Position numbers and translations under genes: made by a program. The notes beneath the pieces were generated by a model. The model was not told the origin of the DNA, searched no databases, and saw nothing but the letters and a program-made list of their open reading frames with translations. From positions 6,014,001 to 6,078,000 of the forward strand of contig JBANDB010000005.1 of NCBI GenBank assembly GCA_037576215.1: a stretch of 64,000 nt of DNA, given 5' to 3'. Of this stretch, positions 33,453-45,143 are shown piece after piece. The stretch is from Armillaria gallica. Taxonomy: Eukaryota > Basidiomycota > Agaricomycetes > Agaricales > Physalacriaceae. Numbering within the stretch: position 1 is the stretch's first letter; each line of letters starts with the position of its first letter.

Positions 33453-36073
33453 CTAGGGAGGATCAGTACCAGAACTACGCCGTAAAGCTAACGAAACTCG
33501 GCGATGAGCATCAACTGCGTCACGTATGAACGCCCTGCCTAGAAGGAAAATCAGAAGAAATAAAATGACGTTGTACATGTAATCGCACACCTTCAAAGTG
33601 AATAGACCCAAAGCGCTCTGTCCCTTGTACCTCCGTTGTATGAATTCGCTTTGACCCAAAGGGATCTACCTCCGTTTCATGGATCTGCTCTCCGTTGGCG
33701 ATAACAGGATCGGCTGTGGTTTCTTCTTCTGGTGGGTCAACAGACAGAGATTTCGTGGTGAGCGGGGAAGATGCTATCGAGGGGGTTTTTTTGCAACAGA
33801 CAACTTGGCTCCTCGTATCCTGGTTGCACTCAAGATCTGGCCAGGTCGATTATCAGTCGAAGATTATGCACCAGGCAGAAGGATGAGTGTCATCCTCGTC
33901 GAAATCACTATCTGCGTCGCAATCGCCCGAATCGCTCCCACACCCGTCTTCGTATCTGACAGCAGAGTGTCAGTGCACAAGGATGGTGTGCGTACATCAG
34001 TCCACGAACGGCGTGTACCCTCCCAAGAACGCACAAATCGCCCTCGGTCCCCGCCGGAGCCGATATTGAATCCGAGACGCAGTTTCCCTTTGTGATGTAG
34101 ATTGAACGACGTAAGGGCAGGGTTTAGTCGAAATAGGAGCGTGGCCTTGATTTCGAGGGTGACGTTCGACTGCCACGCGAGGCAGTTCGCAGCTATAGGC
34201 GAAGGGAAAACGGAAGGAAGGACCCCAAGAGAGGTAGGAGTGCCGAAGGCGTCAACTTTGACAGAGCTTCTAATCCGAATGGCTCGGCGTTCGATGTATG
34301 CGTTCGAGTTCATTGATAAACGGAACTAGAAGACTCGGACCGTGCTGGTGGAGACGAGGAACATTCGTCCAGTCATCTCTTTTCCAAGCTCACCCTGCTA
34401 GCGATTAAAGTGTTGTCGAAGGAAGGGTTTTTTCACGGGAAATTGCGTTGCGGCATCGTATCGATGACATTAAGCGCCATTAATCTTGACATCCATGAGC
34501 AGCCAGAACTGGTGAGAAAGAGTAAGCCTTCGAACTACGAGAGATTGTGGCGAAAAGGTCAGACCTAGAAGTCATTCACCAGTATTACTTGCCACAGCGA
34601 AAACCTGCACGATGATATCCGAGCGGCGAGAGGGAAATATGGGGCAGGAATCCGAAAAGCAGAGAGCGGCGTAAAGAGTGGGCACACAACGGCAACGGTG
34701 TCAGAGAGATAAGCGGGTTGTACGGCACGGGAAAGCCTCGTTTTAGATATGGTGCTGAGGGTGGACAGCACGCGTCACCCTATTCGCGTCGCCATAGTTC
34801 TGGGCACGCTTGTCGCTGGTCGCCAAATATCGTGGACGAAATGACTACGCCACTATCCAGACACGAGTCCGTAGTCCTCGCGCGGCGTCCCCGACGACGG
34901 CGTGTTTGTGTTTGGAAGGGCTTTTTGAGCGAATGCTTCAAGCACGACTGAGACCAGGCTAAGTGGGCGAACAGAAGGCACCTACCATTCCCGCGCGCAA
35001 ACCGCCGTTTAGTAGCTCTGCTTTGGCGGCCGAGACTTCAGTGCGAGAAAGGTCGAGCTACAGACGTGAGTGTCAATGAATGCAAAGAATCGGAGAGACT
35101 TGCCATTCCCAGCACATCCTACCTCCCAGTACATCTGACGGTGCGCTGTCTTCATGGAGAGGATGACGCGTCTTCCGTTTCCTTCGCCGCCTCCCCGAGC
35201 CCATCCTGTGCTTTTCCCATCATCGTCGAGTGCGGCAAACAGACCCTTCCCTCCGCTGCGTGAACGCGCCACTTTCCGAATGGCGACACATCGTTCCAGC
35301 CCATAATCAGGTCCTCGTCTTTGGTTTGAATCTAGTCGTCGAGGGAAATTGTATCATCCATTGCGTGAATGAACTCCATGATTGATGCCCTCGCCCATAT
35401 TCCACGCATAGTGTACGAACGTCGTATTTATGCTCGTCAGTAGGGCACGAGAGTCTTGAAATGTTGCCAGACGAAAAAGGGAGATAAAAATATGAGCATG
35501 ACGGTGAAAGGAGACTTTGCTTTGTTTGACCAAACCAAACATGCCATTTCGGTCACATGTACACTCATCTCGCAAGACGCGACGCGCAGCACACATGCAT
35601 CAAGCGTCCCAGTATGGACGAGGCAAGAGATGAGAGGTAAACTAATAAACCGCAGAAACTCGCCCTTCTTTTATTTAGGTTCCGTTGACTCTTGGTTAAG
35701 AGGGATCAAGTCGTCGCCTGGACATCGATTACATCATCCCTCCTCATCTTGCATTGCGGACAGAGCCATTCATCAGGGGCATGTCTTGCCCACTTCGTGA
35801 CCTTTCCCGCCACAAAATCGCCCTCAACGCCAGTCCGCCGCTGCAAGGGTCAACGTTTCAACACGCGTCAAGGAGTCGTTACGATGAGGGGAGAGTAATC
35901 AAACGAGAATAAGAAATTCCCCGCCTGGCCACAAGTCCCTTTTCCCAAGGTACGTCGCCTATTTTCACTGTATTTCCGCGAGCTAAAGGCAATCCAGTAT
36001 TTGGTGCCGTATACATGCGAGCATGGTGCGTTCGTCTTCTCCTTGTTTCTAACGCGCCCTCAAGCTTGCCCAC
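33453..36073 (-). pseudogene. Decayed unidentified gene(s), block A
   Basis: Scattered minus-strand peptides recur in blocks B and D with conservative changes. Examples are YIERRAIRIR followed by NVTLEIKATLLFRLNPALTS (about 34.1-34.3 kb), GWNDVSPFGKWRVHA and GRRVILSMKTAHRQMYWEVG (about 35.1-35.3 kb), and NTVKIGDVPWEKGLVARRG (about 35.95 kb). Stops and frame changes separate them. They may be exons of one gene lying downstream of and convergent with the MYND gene. I do not recognise the family. Confidence 0.3.
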
Positions 36074-37050
36074 TTCTTGAATTCAAGGCTGCCACGCCAA
36101 TTGCATCCTCCTTGCGGTTGTAGTCACGGTCGCAGTCGATGCTTCCCTCTGTGGAATGAATCTAAACACCATTGGCAGCGCGCATGCTACTAACTCTTTG
36201 TTGCCAACGTGAGTCCGTTGACTCCTCCAGATACAACCAAAGATAAAATACAGTTTACATTATCAAAAGTCTTCAGCCAGAATCGGTACTCGGTCCTCTC
36301 ACTACTCGGGCGTTGGGATCATTACAGCAGCCGTGGCGTTCTTGTTCTGGAGGTGCAGCTTCTATCCTTTCTGCCGGAGTCGTTCTCTTCGGTACTTTCA
36401 ATTTCGCCAACTCGCCAAAAATCGAGGAACAGAGCAAGCGGGTGCGATTGTACTGTACTTCATTCCTTCTACCGTCGAACGCAAGGGCTGCTACTGAACT
36501 TCGTTCTCACCAACCCTCGGGAACGAGTTTAATGGTGGACTGTGGCGAGGGTGCTGTTGGTGGAGGGGAAAGGGTGGTAAGAAGTTGCGGGGAAACGCGT
36601 CGCGCGTCTGGGGTCTTGAATTTACACCGAGACGACAAGGAGTCGGAGTGTAGAGTTGTCGGGAGGCTGGACGTAGGAAGCACAAGCCTTATCTATTGAT
36701 TGTTACGCCTACCTCATAGCCTGGGTCAGAACCATGGTAAATAAGAATACGACAATATCATGGACATCTTCTCAAAGTTTACCAGGCAGTTCACTGCATT
36801 TAATTACGCCCTTCTCGTTCTAGATATTCGAAATGGAATTGAAGGTCTTGTTGGACTGCTTGCCGGATGATAAGCGCTCATCGTGGCGGATGGTATGGCA
36901 CATGTCTTGCGTCTTTAATGCACTATTTTCCTTCAGTATTCATTTGATTTACCATGTAGTTGTATCGTTACACGTTACGGTGTACTTGATTAGCTCGTCG
37001 AATCGTCACGCCTCATCCTTGGCTTCTTCCATCCTGACCCACATACCGGC

Positions 37051-38050
37051 CTATCGAGCAAACGTCATTTGAACACAAAACGCCAAATAACTCATAAGAC
37101 CAACCTTAGCATACATCGTCAAATGCAACCCAAACATAATCTTATCTCTCCCTTTAGTCGTCCCAGGAGTCTCGGTCCAACTCTTCGGAGGGATACCCTC
37201 GGCAGGTTGGGCGTCCGTCGCAAGACTGAAAGAAGAGAACGTTTGAAGGAGTCGGATAAGATAGTACGAAGCCTCATTGTATGCAAACTAACGACGAGAG
37301 GGTTTAGGAAGCGCTAGGCTGGAGACTAAGATGCTCTCACCTGTTGGCCGAGGCAGATTCTTGGACCTGCGTTGAATGGGACGAAAATAAATGGGTTCGG
37401 AGTCAGGTATCTATGCAGACGGCTATCGAGGAATCGATCCGGATCAAATTCGAGAGCTGGGGTTAAGATTAAATGAGTAAAGTAATGGCAGCTATGTACC
37501 CGTCCTTACCGTCGGGGCCCCATAAGTCTGTCCGTCGATGCATCAAGAAAACGGAATACCCCACCCTATAGGATCACATCAGATCAATCCAAGGATACGT
37601 GGATGAAATGCAGCACTAACCTTGTATCTCTCGGAACGTAATATGGCGCGCGTCCTTTGTTAGGAAGGGTCGTTGCCACTTTGGATGAGCTAGTGCATGG
37701 AGGTCAAGACAATACATAAGAGGCGCGATAAACCCTACCGGCCGTTCAGAGGACTGAGGTTCGGCACGTTTAGTACCTTTCATTTTCAGAAAACTAGTTC
37801 ACTTACACAGATGGATACAACCGTAGCGTCTCTGGATCGAAACAGTGCTCAGAACAGCTAAATATAAAATCGCCGACGACCGTACCATTCAGGAATGCTC
37901 GCAGATATTTCATATCCCGAACGTCCTCATACGTGGGTGTCCTCGTACCGACCTTCTCCAGGATCTCCAAGCGCAAGCGAGTAGCGATTTCGGGATGCTC
38001 ACACATCATATACACTGCGAAAGTCAAAAGGGAGGCGGTCTACGCGGATA
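37051..38050 (-). pseudogene. Cytochrome P450 (CYP63-like), C-terminal half only
   Basis: Haem-thiolate monooxygenase fragment. Reading the minus strand it shows [20 protein letters not shown], then [21 protein letters not shown] (the ExxR K-helix, across an intron), [28 protein letters not shown] and the haem motif [12 protein letters not shown]. The last exon is FAYNEASYYLIRLLQTFSSF...HLTMYAK. Splice sites are still good (GTACGG...CAG at the K-helix). The N-terminal half, with the membrane anchor and I-helix, is missing or unreadable upstream of 38050, so it cannot be active. It sits between blocks A and D, and the terminal part of its last exon reappears at the end of block B. Confidence 0.85.
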
Positions 38051-38329
38051 TTATCTCCATAAGTTGTCTCTTACCATGAAGTTCAGGTCTATCTCTGGTA
38101 TGTTGCTTTACATTATTCTGTGATTCATTTTCTTACCTTCTGAGTTCCAGGGTCATAGCCGATGAGACGGCGGAGATGCATAGCTTAGCATTTCCCTTGA
38201 GGTAAAGATTTCGGCAAACCTTCTCTGAATCGCGAACTAATAGATTGCTGCATAGGCAACGTTGCCATCACTTTCGTAAAACCGTGCTTTGACCCACGAC
38301 TCCTTGTCGACTTCACAAGTACTACCAGC

Positions 38330-40083
38330 GCGATACACACGCGTCAAGCACACCTCCGTAACGCCATGCAAGGCACAATCAAAAAGCTTCTGTTGACATC
38401 GTCAAAATAGCTTGGGCATCGGTGCAATCTACATCGCCGACTAAAGAGATACAAAACAATATTTTCTGATACCTATGTGTTACGCGTAACAAAGGAAGGC
38501 CAAAACTTGTCCGCTACAGTTGAAAGTCTCGCAATAAAAAATCAAGAGACGGGAGCCTAAGTCAAAAACATGACCCGGATCGTGACCTCCGCTCCACGAG
38601 GACGCTCGCCATGCTCGATTTTCCATTGCCTATATAAGAGGCTGCGACCAACGAAATCGGGGTACCTGGGGAGCAGAACCACGCCGTAAAGCTAACGAAA
38701 ACATACTGGCTCGGTGATGATGTTACTCAGCATCAACTGCGTCACGTATGAACGCCCTGCTTAGAAGGAAAATCAACATGTAATCGCACACCTTCACAGT
38801 GAAGGGATACATTGACTTGGGCGAACGCGGCAGCATCTGTATGCCATATAGACCCAAAGCGCTCTGTCCCTTGTACCTCCGTTTTATGAATTCGCTTTGA
38901 CCCAATGGGATCTGCCTCTTCTACCTCCGTTTCATGGATCTGCTCTCCGTTGTATGAAACTGGCGATAACGTTCCATCAAGAGGATCGGCTGTGGTTTCT
39001 TCTTCTGGTGGGTCAGCGTTATCGACAGACAGAGATTTCGTGGTGATGATCCCAGTGGGGAAGACGCCATCGAGGGGTTTGTTGCAACAGACGACTTGCT
39101 GAATATGACTCTTCATATCCTGGTTGTGCTCAAAATCTGGCCAGGTCGATTCTGACGGTTATCAGTCGATGATTATGCACCAGGAAGAAGGAGGAATTAC
39201 CTGTCGCTGGTACAACGTCGATACCGTCATCCTCGTCCAAATCGCTTTCACACCCGTCTTCATATTGATAGCAGAGTATCAGTAAGCGTCCCTGCACAAG
39301 GATGGTGTGCGCACATTAATCCACGAACGGCGTGTACCCTTCCAAGAATGCGCCGCTCGCATAAATCGCCTCCAGCCCCAGAGCCCACGTGATATGCGCA
39401 TGCATATGATGAACTTGAATTCGATAGGCAGTTTCCCTTTGTGATGTAGATTGAACGTCTTAACAAGACGTAAGGACGGGGTTCAGTCGAAACAGGAGCA
39501 TAGCCTTGATTTCGAGGGTGACGTTCGACCAATAAATCGTTCTGATTCTGCTACGGTAGCCGCCACGAGGCAGGCCACCTTCGCAGCTGTAGTCTTGGAA
39601 GCGAAGGAAAAACGGAAGGAAGGACCCCAAGAGAAATAGAAGTGCCGAAGACGTCGGTTTGCAGCACATTCTAATCCGGATGGCTCGGCGTTCGATGTAT
39701 GCTTTCGAATTCATTGATAAACGGAACGAGAGGACTCGGCCCGTGGTGGTGGAGACAAGGAATTCGTCCAGTCATCTCTTTTCCAAGCTCATCCTGCTAG
39801 CGATCAAAGTGTTGTCGAAGGAAGGGTTTTTCCATGGGAAATTGCGTTGCGGCATCGTATCGATGGCATTAAGTGCCATTATCAAAAGTGAATCTTGACG
39901 TCCATGAGCAGCCAGAACTGGTGAGAAAGAGTAAGCCTTCGAACTACGAGAGATTGTAGCAAAAGGGGCAGACCTATAAGCCATTCACCGGTGTACTTTC
40001 CTACAGCGAATATCAGCATGATGGGATCTAAGTCATTTGGAGAGCGTCGAGAGGGAGATATGGGGCAGGAATCCGAAAAGCAG
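38330..40083. repeat. Duplicated block D (partial copy)
   Basis: Direct copy of block A sequence from about 33140 to 34670, starting at TCAAGCACACCTCCGTAACG and ending at GAAAAGCAG (40083), where block B sequence takes over. It contains small insertions that A lacks (for example near 38580-38640 and 38900-38990). Confidence 0.8.
38742..39714 (-). pseudogene. Decayed unidentified gene, block D
   Basis: Minus-strand peptides: YIERRAIRIRMC and NVTLEIKAMLLFRLNPVLTS at 39.45-39.71 kb, EDGCESDLDEDDGIDVVPAT near 39.24 kb, then a 124-residue stretch (39116-38742). The latter contains the related pieces IHETEVEEADPIGSK and IHKTEVQGTERFGS, so it looks like an internal repeat. It corresponds to the decayed gene in block A. 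No domain recognised and no continuous model. Confidence 0.3.
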
Positions 40084-40241
40084 TTGATATTCTCCCCCAT
40101 AGTTTTCGAAATAACATCTGATCTGATAACCGTGAGTGCGATGTCTGTCAAGAGTGAGCATACCTACTGGATCTCTCTTTCAACACTGCTGCTGAGCTCC
40201 TTTCCCACCTCGAACAAGCCCGTCCCCGACCTACAACCCAT

Positions 40242-40478
40242 TTAAATCTTCTTCCTATGCACTTCTGCGGCGTCTTTTTCGACGGCCTTCGATTCTCTTA
40301 CTACCTTCTCCTTCCTATGCCGCCGGGCCTTGCCAGCCTCTCGCTTGAGCAGTGCCTTGTTTTCCTTAGAATTGACTATTCGTTTCGCATCGTATGGCTG
40401 TAGCGTGTGCAGATTCTGTTCGGGAGGCCTTGGCTGGGACAGTCTTCTGTCGTCCGGAAACGCCCTTTTTGCTGGCAT
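40242..40478 (-). CDS. Small basic protein, unrecognised
   Basis: ATG at 40478 gives 78 residues, MPAKRAFPDDRRLSQ... ending KDAAEVHRKKI, very rich in K, R and E. The composition (KRIVNSKENKALLKREAGKA) suggests a nucleolar or coiled-coil tail. Block A retains only its last third, because about 520 bp are deleted there. It may be the last exon of a longer gene. No family assigned. Confidence 0.35.
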   Translation of the reverse strand: MPAKRAFPDDRRLSQPRPPEQNLHTLQPYDAKRIVNSKENKALLKREAGKARRHRKEKVVRESKAVEKDAAEVHRKKI

Positions 40479-41600
40479 CTTCTTCGCTTCGTCCTCTCAT
40501 CCCCACACATCCGCATCCCTGCAGCTTCTTTGACCATGCCCAAAATCTTCTGTTTGGCGATGCATCCTAGCACGACGAGTTGCGCTTGTCAACTTAATTC
40601 TGAGGATGATAAGGAATTTTAGATGAATTTCCATGACACTGGCGACAGTCGAGGAGGTCGTCTAACCTGCTCATCGTTAAAAATGCCCATACCACTGCAG
40701 GGCACCACGCACCTGACAGACAATAATGATATGCCTCTGCCTTATCTGTCCGGGTTGCCAAAGATGATGCAATGCTCATTTGAGCGTGCTTCTAGTTTGT
40801 AGGCCGCATCTGTAGTTTACTTAGGTGACAAAAACAGCATATAAAGCGGCATTACACACCATAGATTCCTTGTTCTCCAGACAAGATACTAGGTAATCAC
40901 ATTTTGCTTCATTCAGCCCAGCAGTCACAGTGAAAATGAGTTCTAACAAGAACTCCAGGCTCCGACTGTTGATTATGGGACCCTTGACAAGGAAAGAATT
41001 GGCGCTATATTACTATTAGACAAGAAAGCAGCAGGTCAGAGTCCTCGTTAGCGTTACTACCGTTACTGGGGCCTGGCCTGGCCTCGTTACTGTCACAAAA
41101 TGTCACAAACGCGCGCGACTACGGGCATTACGGGCCGGTGTCTGGTGTCCTTCCAAAATGTATTCTCTCCTATTCTCTCCTTTCTGCCATTATCACGTTC
41201 AGTTCTCTGTTTTTTTTTCTCCATTATTTATGGCACAAGAACGCAAATTTTGATTGCCTGTTAACCCCGACGCAACTCCGGAGCAAGCAAGACTGAATTT
41301 TTTGAGCTATAAACTCTATAAACTCAACGCTACCGCGGTGACAGGTATTGAAGTCCTAGGACCGCCTCATGATTTGCAGCACAAACGGCCATCAAAGCCT
41401 ACAGCGAGCCCGGCAAAATGGAGTAAGTATGACATCGTGCTGAGGGTAGGAGGAAGGATAACCCGACAAAAGCCTTCAAAGCAGAGCTTCTACTTACTAG
41501 CTTTCGCACGAGTTTTCCTACTGACCACCAGCGAGTTTAGAGTTTAGATAACCGGACAAGGTCCCAAAAAGGAACGCCGGGGTTCTGTGCCGCCACCAAA

Positions 41601-41867
41601 GTGTCACAGACTACAACTCTCCATGCCGCTGTGATATCCTCAGCTGCCAACCGAGAACGTCTCACGGATTTAAAGCGTTGTAGGGACCAGTACCAATCCA
41701 ACACAGTCAAAGGTAAACTCGGAGTGCATTATGAAGTACACAATATACATCGACCACCACATTCAGACACCTTGTTCCGACGCAGCTACGCAAAGACCAA
41801 GCGGCGGTATATAAACCGGGACACTACGAAAGATCTCAAAAACATGATGCACAAACTGTGCAAATAG
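41601..41867 (+). other. Block-B-specific reading frame, unrecognised
   Basis: An 88-residue frame (LHAAVISSAANRERL, then KRCRDQYQSNTVKGKLGVHY) lies in the 420-bp segment found in B but not in A or C. Its composition is protein-like, but there is no known motif and no independent support. Confidence 0.25.
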
Positions 41868-42237
41868 AGGCTCGGCAGCAGGCAACTGCAGGAGGCAAGC
41901 CAAACGATCCTCAATACCATGGTCCATGTCTGTCCCATGCCAAATGCAATTGCCGAGCAAACGTGAAAATATTCTATATAATCTAATCTTTCCCTCTGAT
42001 TGTCCGTATATAACCAGTTTCTTGGATCATCGATCAATGCGACAGTTTGAAACACCGGTGCATCTGGCTTGTGACAATGCATTCAGATTATACTATTTTC
42101 TTTCCATTTTGGCTGATAGTCTGGAGTGGATGTCCTTTACGGCGTGGTAGGCTGGTTGTGCCATCTGATAACTGAGTCCGGACCGGCGACTGATCCATTG
42201 ACAAACATCGCAAAGCACCATCTTGTTTGCTCACTCG

Positions 42238-44453
42238 ATGGGCTCAGCAATGGCCTCTACAGCACAAGATGCTCCGCGAGCGTATCTAAATGGTTTCAGT
42301 CTCCCTGCGGATCACAAGATGCCTGATCTAGCCCTGGTTCGCAACCAAGCAGCTAAAGGTGATCTACAGTGTACACTATCTGATAGCTTTAAGTCTTCTT
42401 CTGACCTGTGACAATGAACAGTTACCGGACTCATGCAAGCTCCAATACCACCTCGACTTCCTGCTGTTAATGTTAGAGGCGAGCCTCTAGGCCTCCTTCC
42501 GCCGGCATTTTGGTACAACTCTATGTGTCCCCAACTCTTTCAGTTCAGCTATCTTTGCTTTGTCGAGGATGGTAAGTTTCACAGCATTTCCAGATATATA
42601 TCTTTTTCTTATAGCGTATAGTTCCAGAAGATATTTTACACCAATGTATTTGGTCTCTCGAATGGATAATTCGTGCCTTTCTGGAAGGCTCAGACGAGCA
42701 ACTGAAGATGTACGGTCATCTCGCGCCGCAAGGGCAAGGCAGAGGCATCACTACAGAGACAGAACGGTACTTCACGGTAAAATGTTCTTCTACAGAATCC
42801 AAATTTCTCCACGTACTGATCAATGATTGCTTAGCTTCAAAATTGCCGATCCAAGCTGGCCGATCACTTTCTGTGAGTATTTATTCCGGAGGAGCACTTC
42901 ACCTCTGATTCCTTGACAATGAAAACCTAGTAAACCCCAAATCAACCAACCACTGGAAGCTCTCCGCCATATTCGATGTATGATGGAGGCAGACAAGGAG
43001 CGTAGTGGAAAGTCTGATATTTTTCTTATAAATCGGTGCGTATCCGCAATTGTAGCCGCCCCATACCTATATTGATTGTTTTTAAAAGGGGGTTATACTT
43101 CTTGTTTGCTGTATGCCTCGCACGCGCAAGAATAGACGACATTGAAGCAAAAGCAGCGTTATCGCGTATCATTCGTGATCCAACTTTCAATACAAGCGAG
43201 TCTATAACCACTGCGCTTCATGTCGAAGCAAAGGTGTACCTCGCCCGTGTACTTCGGCGACTTGGAGAAGACAGCGAAGCGCAGAAACTGTATGTCGGGC
43301 GGTCATTGCCTTCAATGATGTTGCCTGATAAGCTCTTTAGGGAGATATGGCTGGTCAGATGGTTCAAGAAGCATCCGCATGAATTCAAGGATTCCGTTTT
43401 GGTAGCAATGTTTGCTACCGACATCGATCCAGCCGTGGATCCGGTTTTCGCAGGCCTTGGTGGATCAGAGTGGCTCGATGATAGGAAGACAGCATTGAAA
43501 ATACGAATTATTGAGAAAAGGAGCTGCGGAAACTGCCGTGCCAGCGAACCCCAAGTTAAATTGTCGAAATGCTCGAAATGCAAGTATACAGCTTACTGGT
43601 CAGTGATAACTCCTTTTCTTGAATACGCAATCCTGAAATAACGGTTCTCCAAGTTCCACACAGTGCCAGAAAATGAACTGGCGCTATCACAAGTATATTT
43701 TCCATTATACATGCTTTATGGGAGTGCTCATGACGTTCCCGAATGATACAGGACATACTGCAGGTGAACATATTGGCTTGATCACTAGATATGGGGTTAA
43801 TGATGATTCCAGAGAGGATGCCGCACATTTTCAGACATTAGCAGATCTTGAGACGAAGAATGCCTCTGCGGCACGACAATTCCGAGACTGGATGAATTAC
43901 AGAGACAACGTAAGGCTGAAAACGATAGAGTCCTTTGCACATGCCCTTGGACTAGCGCGCGATGCATCACGAGGCCGAACACACATCATATATCAGGAAG
44001 TCGAGTATGTCCCATCCGTATTGGGGAGTCATCTCGACCAGTTCAGAACCACAGGAGTTGGAGTTTTCAAGCTCGAGGATGTCTGGCAAGACATTGAATC
44101 GAGAATGGGACTAGATCCTGGCGAGGGGAAAGTGTACATCCGCGAGATGCTCGAGGAGTTTGATCATAGACCTGCGAGAGGACCGGTCGATGAAGCGCTC
44201 ATTCCTATGTTTGATTTGATGTTCTCGGCTACAGATGACGTCCAAGTGTACCTTAGAATCAGTGCGTTGTTCTCTCTTGACAGATATTTTGTGATGTTAC
44301 TTCCCGATTTCAGACAGTATTTCACGAAAGAAGATAGAATTCATGCGACCCAAGCCAGACTGGAGAGAGGACGTAAATATGAAAGGCGAACTTCCTCCTG
44401 TTCACATCAAGTTGGGCGACGGCAAGATTCTGGATGCAGAATATATCTTTTGA
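42238..44453 (+). CDS. MYND-type zinc-finger protein, block B copy (about 608 aa)
   Basis: Same exon plan as the block A copy: 42238-42358, 42422-42571, 42622-42872, about 42989-43035, 43089-43598, 43654-44261 and 44314-44453, all phases compatible. The MYND finger is CGNCRA...CSKCKYTAYC|STQCQKMNWRYHK. Four extra residues (around KMYGHL) precede the LINDCLAS helix. An extra A at about 42922 shifts the ATGAAACC start of the short model, but that position is intronic in the long model, which favours the long model. Exon 6 is the most diverged from A (RPARGPVDEALIPMFDLMFS). It ends LGDGKILDAEYIF. Likely functional if transcribed. Confidence 0.65.
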
Positions 44454-45143
44454 AGTCGCAAGTCCAATCATAATTATCGACTACGCATGAGTAGCTAACG
44501 TTGATGCATTTAGTTTCCACGGGAAAGCAAGGACAAAATAGTAACTCTGCCGACCGCTTGAATGTTCTATTGATGTATGAATGTGCGCACTGCATAGATG
44601 ATGATAAATAATGATTCGTACTAGCCATCTATCCGAGATGTGATGAAGTCTTGTCTGCGAGCTGGGCTCAAATAGGAAGGAATACTGGGGAATATGCGAC
44701 CCAGTTTACGGACCTATAACGAACCTCGTACAGCGACTGAAGCCGCTTGACGTTGAAGGATCTAGTCAGAGAAAGAAAGGCGGGAGAGAAAGGCGAAGGA
44801 GACTGACGCTGGCGAGAAATCTGGGGATCCTGGCGCCGCCCCCTCGAAGCAGGCTTCTACTGGACGAAATGGTAGTGTGAGTTGAGATTCTGAGTACGAA
44901 GCAACTGCTCGACGTGCTGCATAGTCAGGTCAGTAAAAATTGGAACGAGAAAACAGGAAAGACATACCGCATCGTCGACGTTACCCGTACGACTGTTCTT
45001 TTCCACCCATCCCCGATAGTGCATCTATCGTACCATCATCCTCGTCGAAATCACTATCTGCGTCGCCCATATCGCCGACTCGCAACCTTCTACATCGATG
45101 TCAACGCTTTCACGGTCGTCTTAATACCCGACAGCAGCAAGTA

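Larger units (their letters stand above)
29484..37140. repeat. Duplicated block A (direct copy)
   Basis: About 7.7 kb that matches block B (about 40.17-48.48 kb) in the same orientation, with many small indels. Matching starts near ACCTACTAGATCTCTCC (29484) and continues into the last exon of a P450 gene near 37140. Block A lacks about 520 bp that B has near 40.33-40.86 kb. Conversely, A has the segment 33140-33870, which B lacks but D has. It carries a MYND-finger gene and decayed unidentified reading frames. Parts of the block without an annotated gene (29484-30653 and 32855-37050) show no recognisable domain. Confidence 0.85.

Noticed and set aside
42918..42935. Extra A breaking the start codon region of the block B MYND gene
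   Set aside because: In the long gene model this position is intronic, so it is not evidence for a pseudogene.
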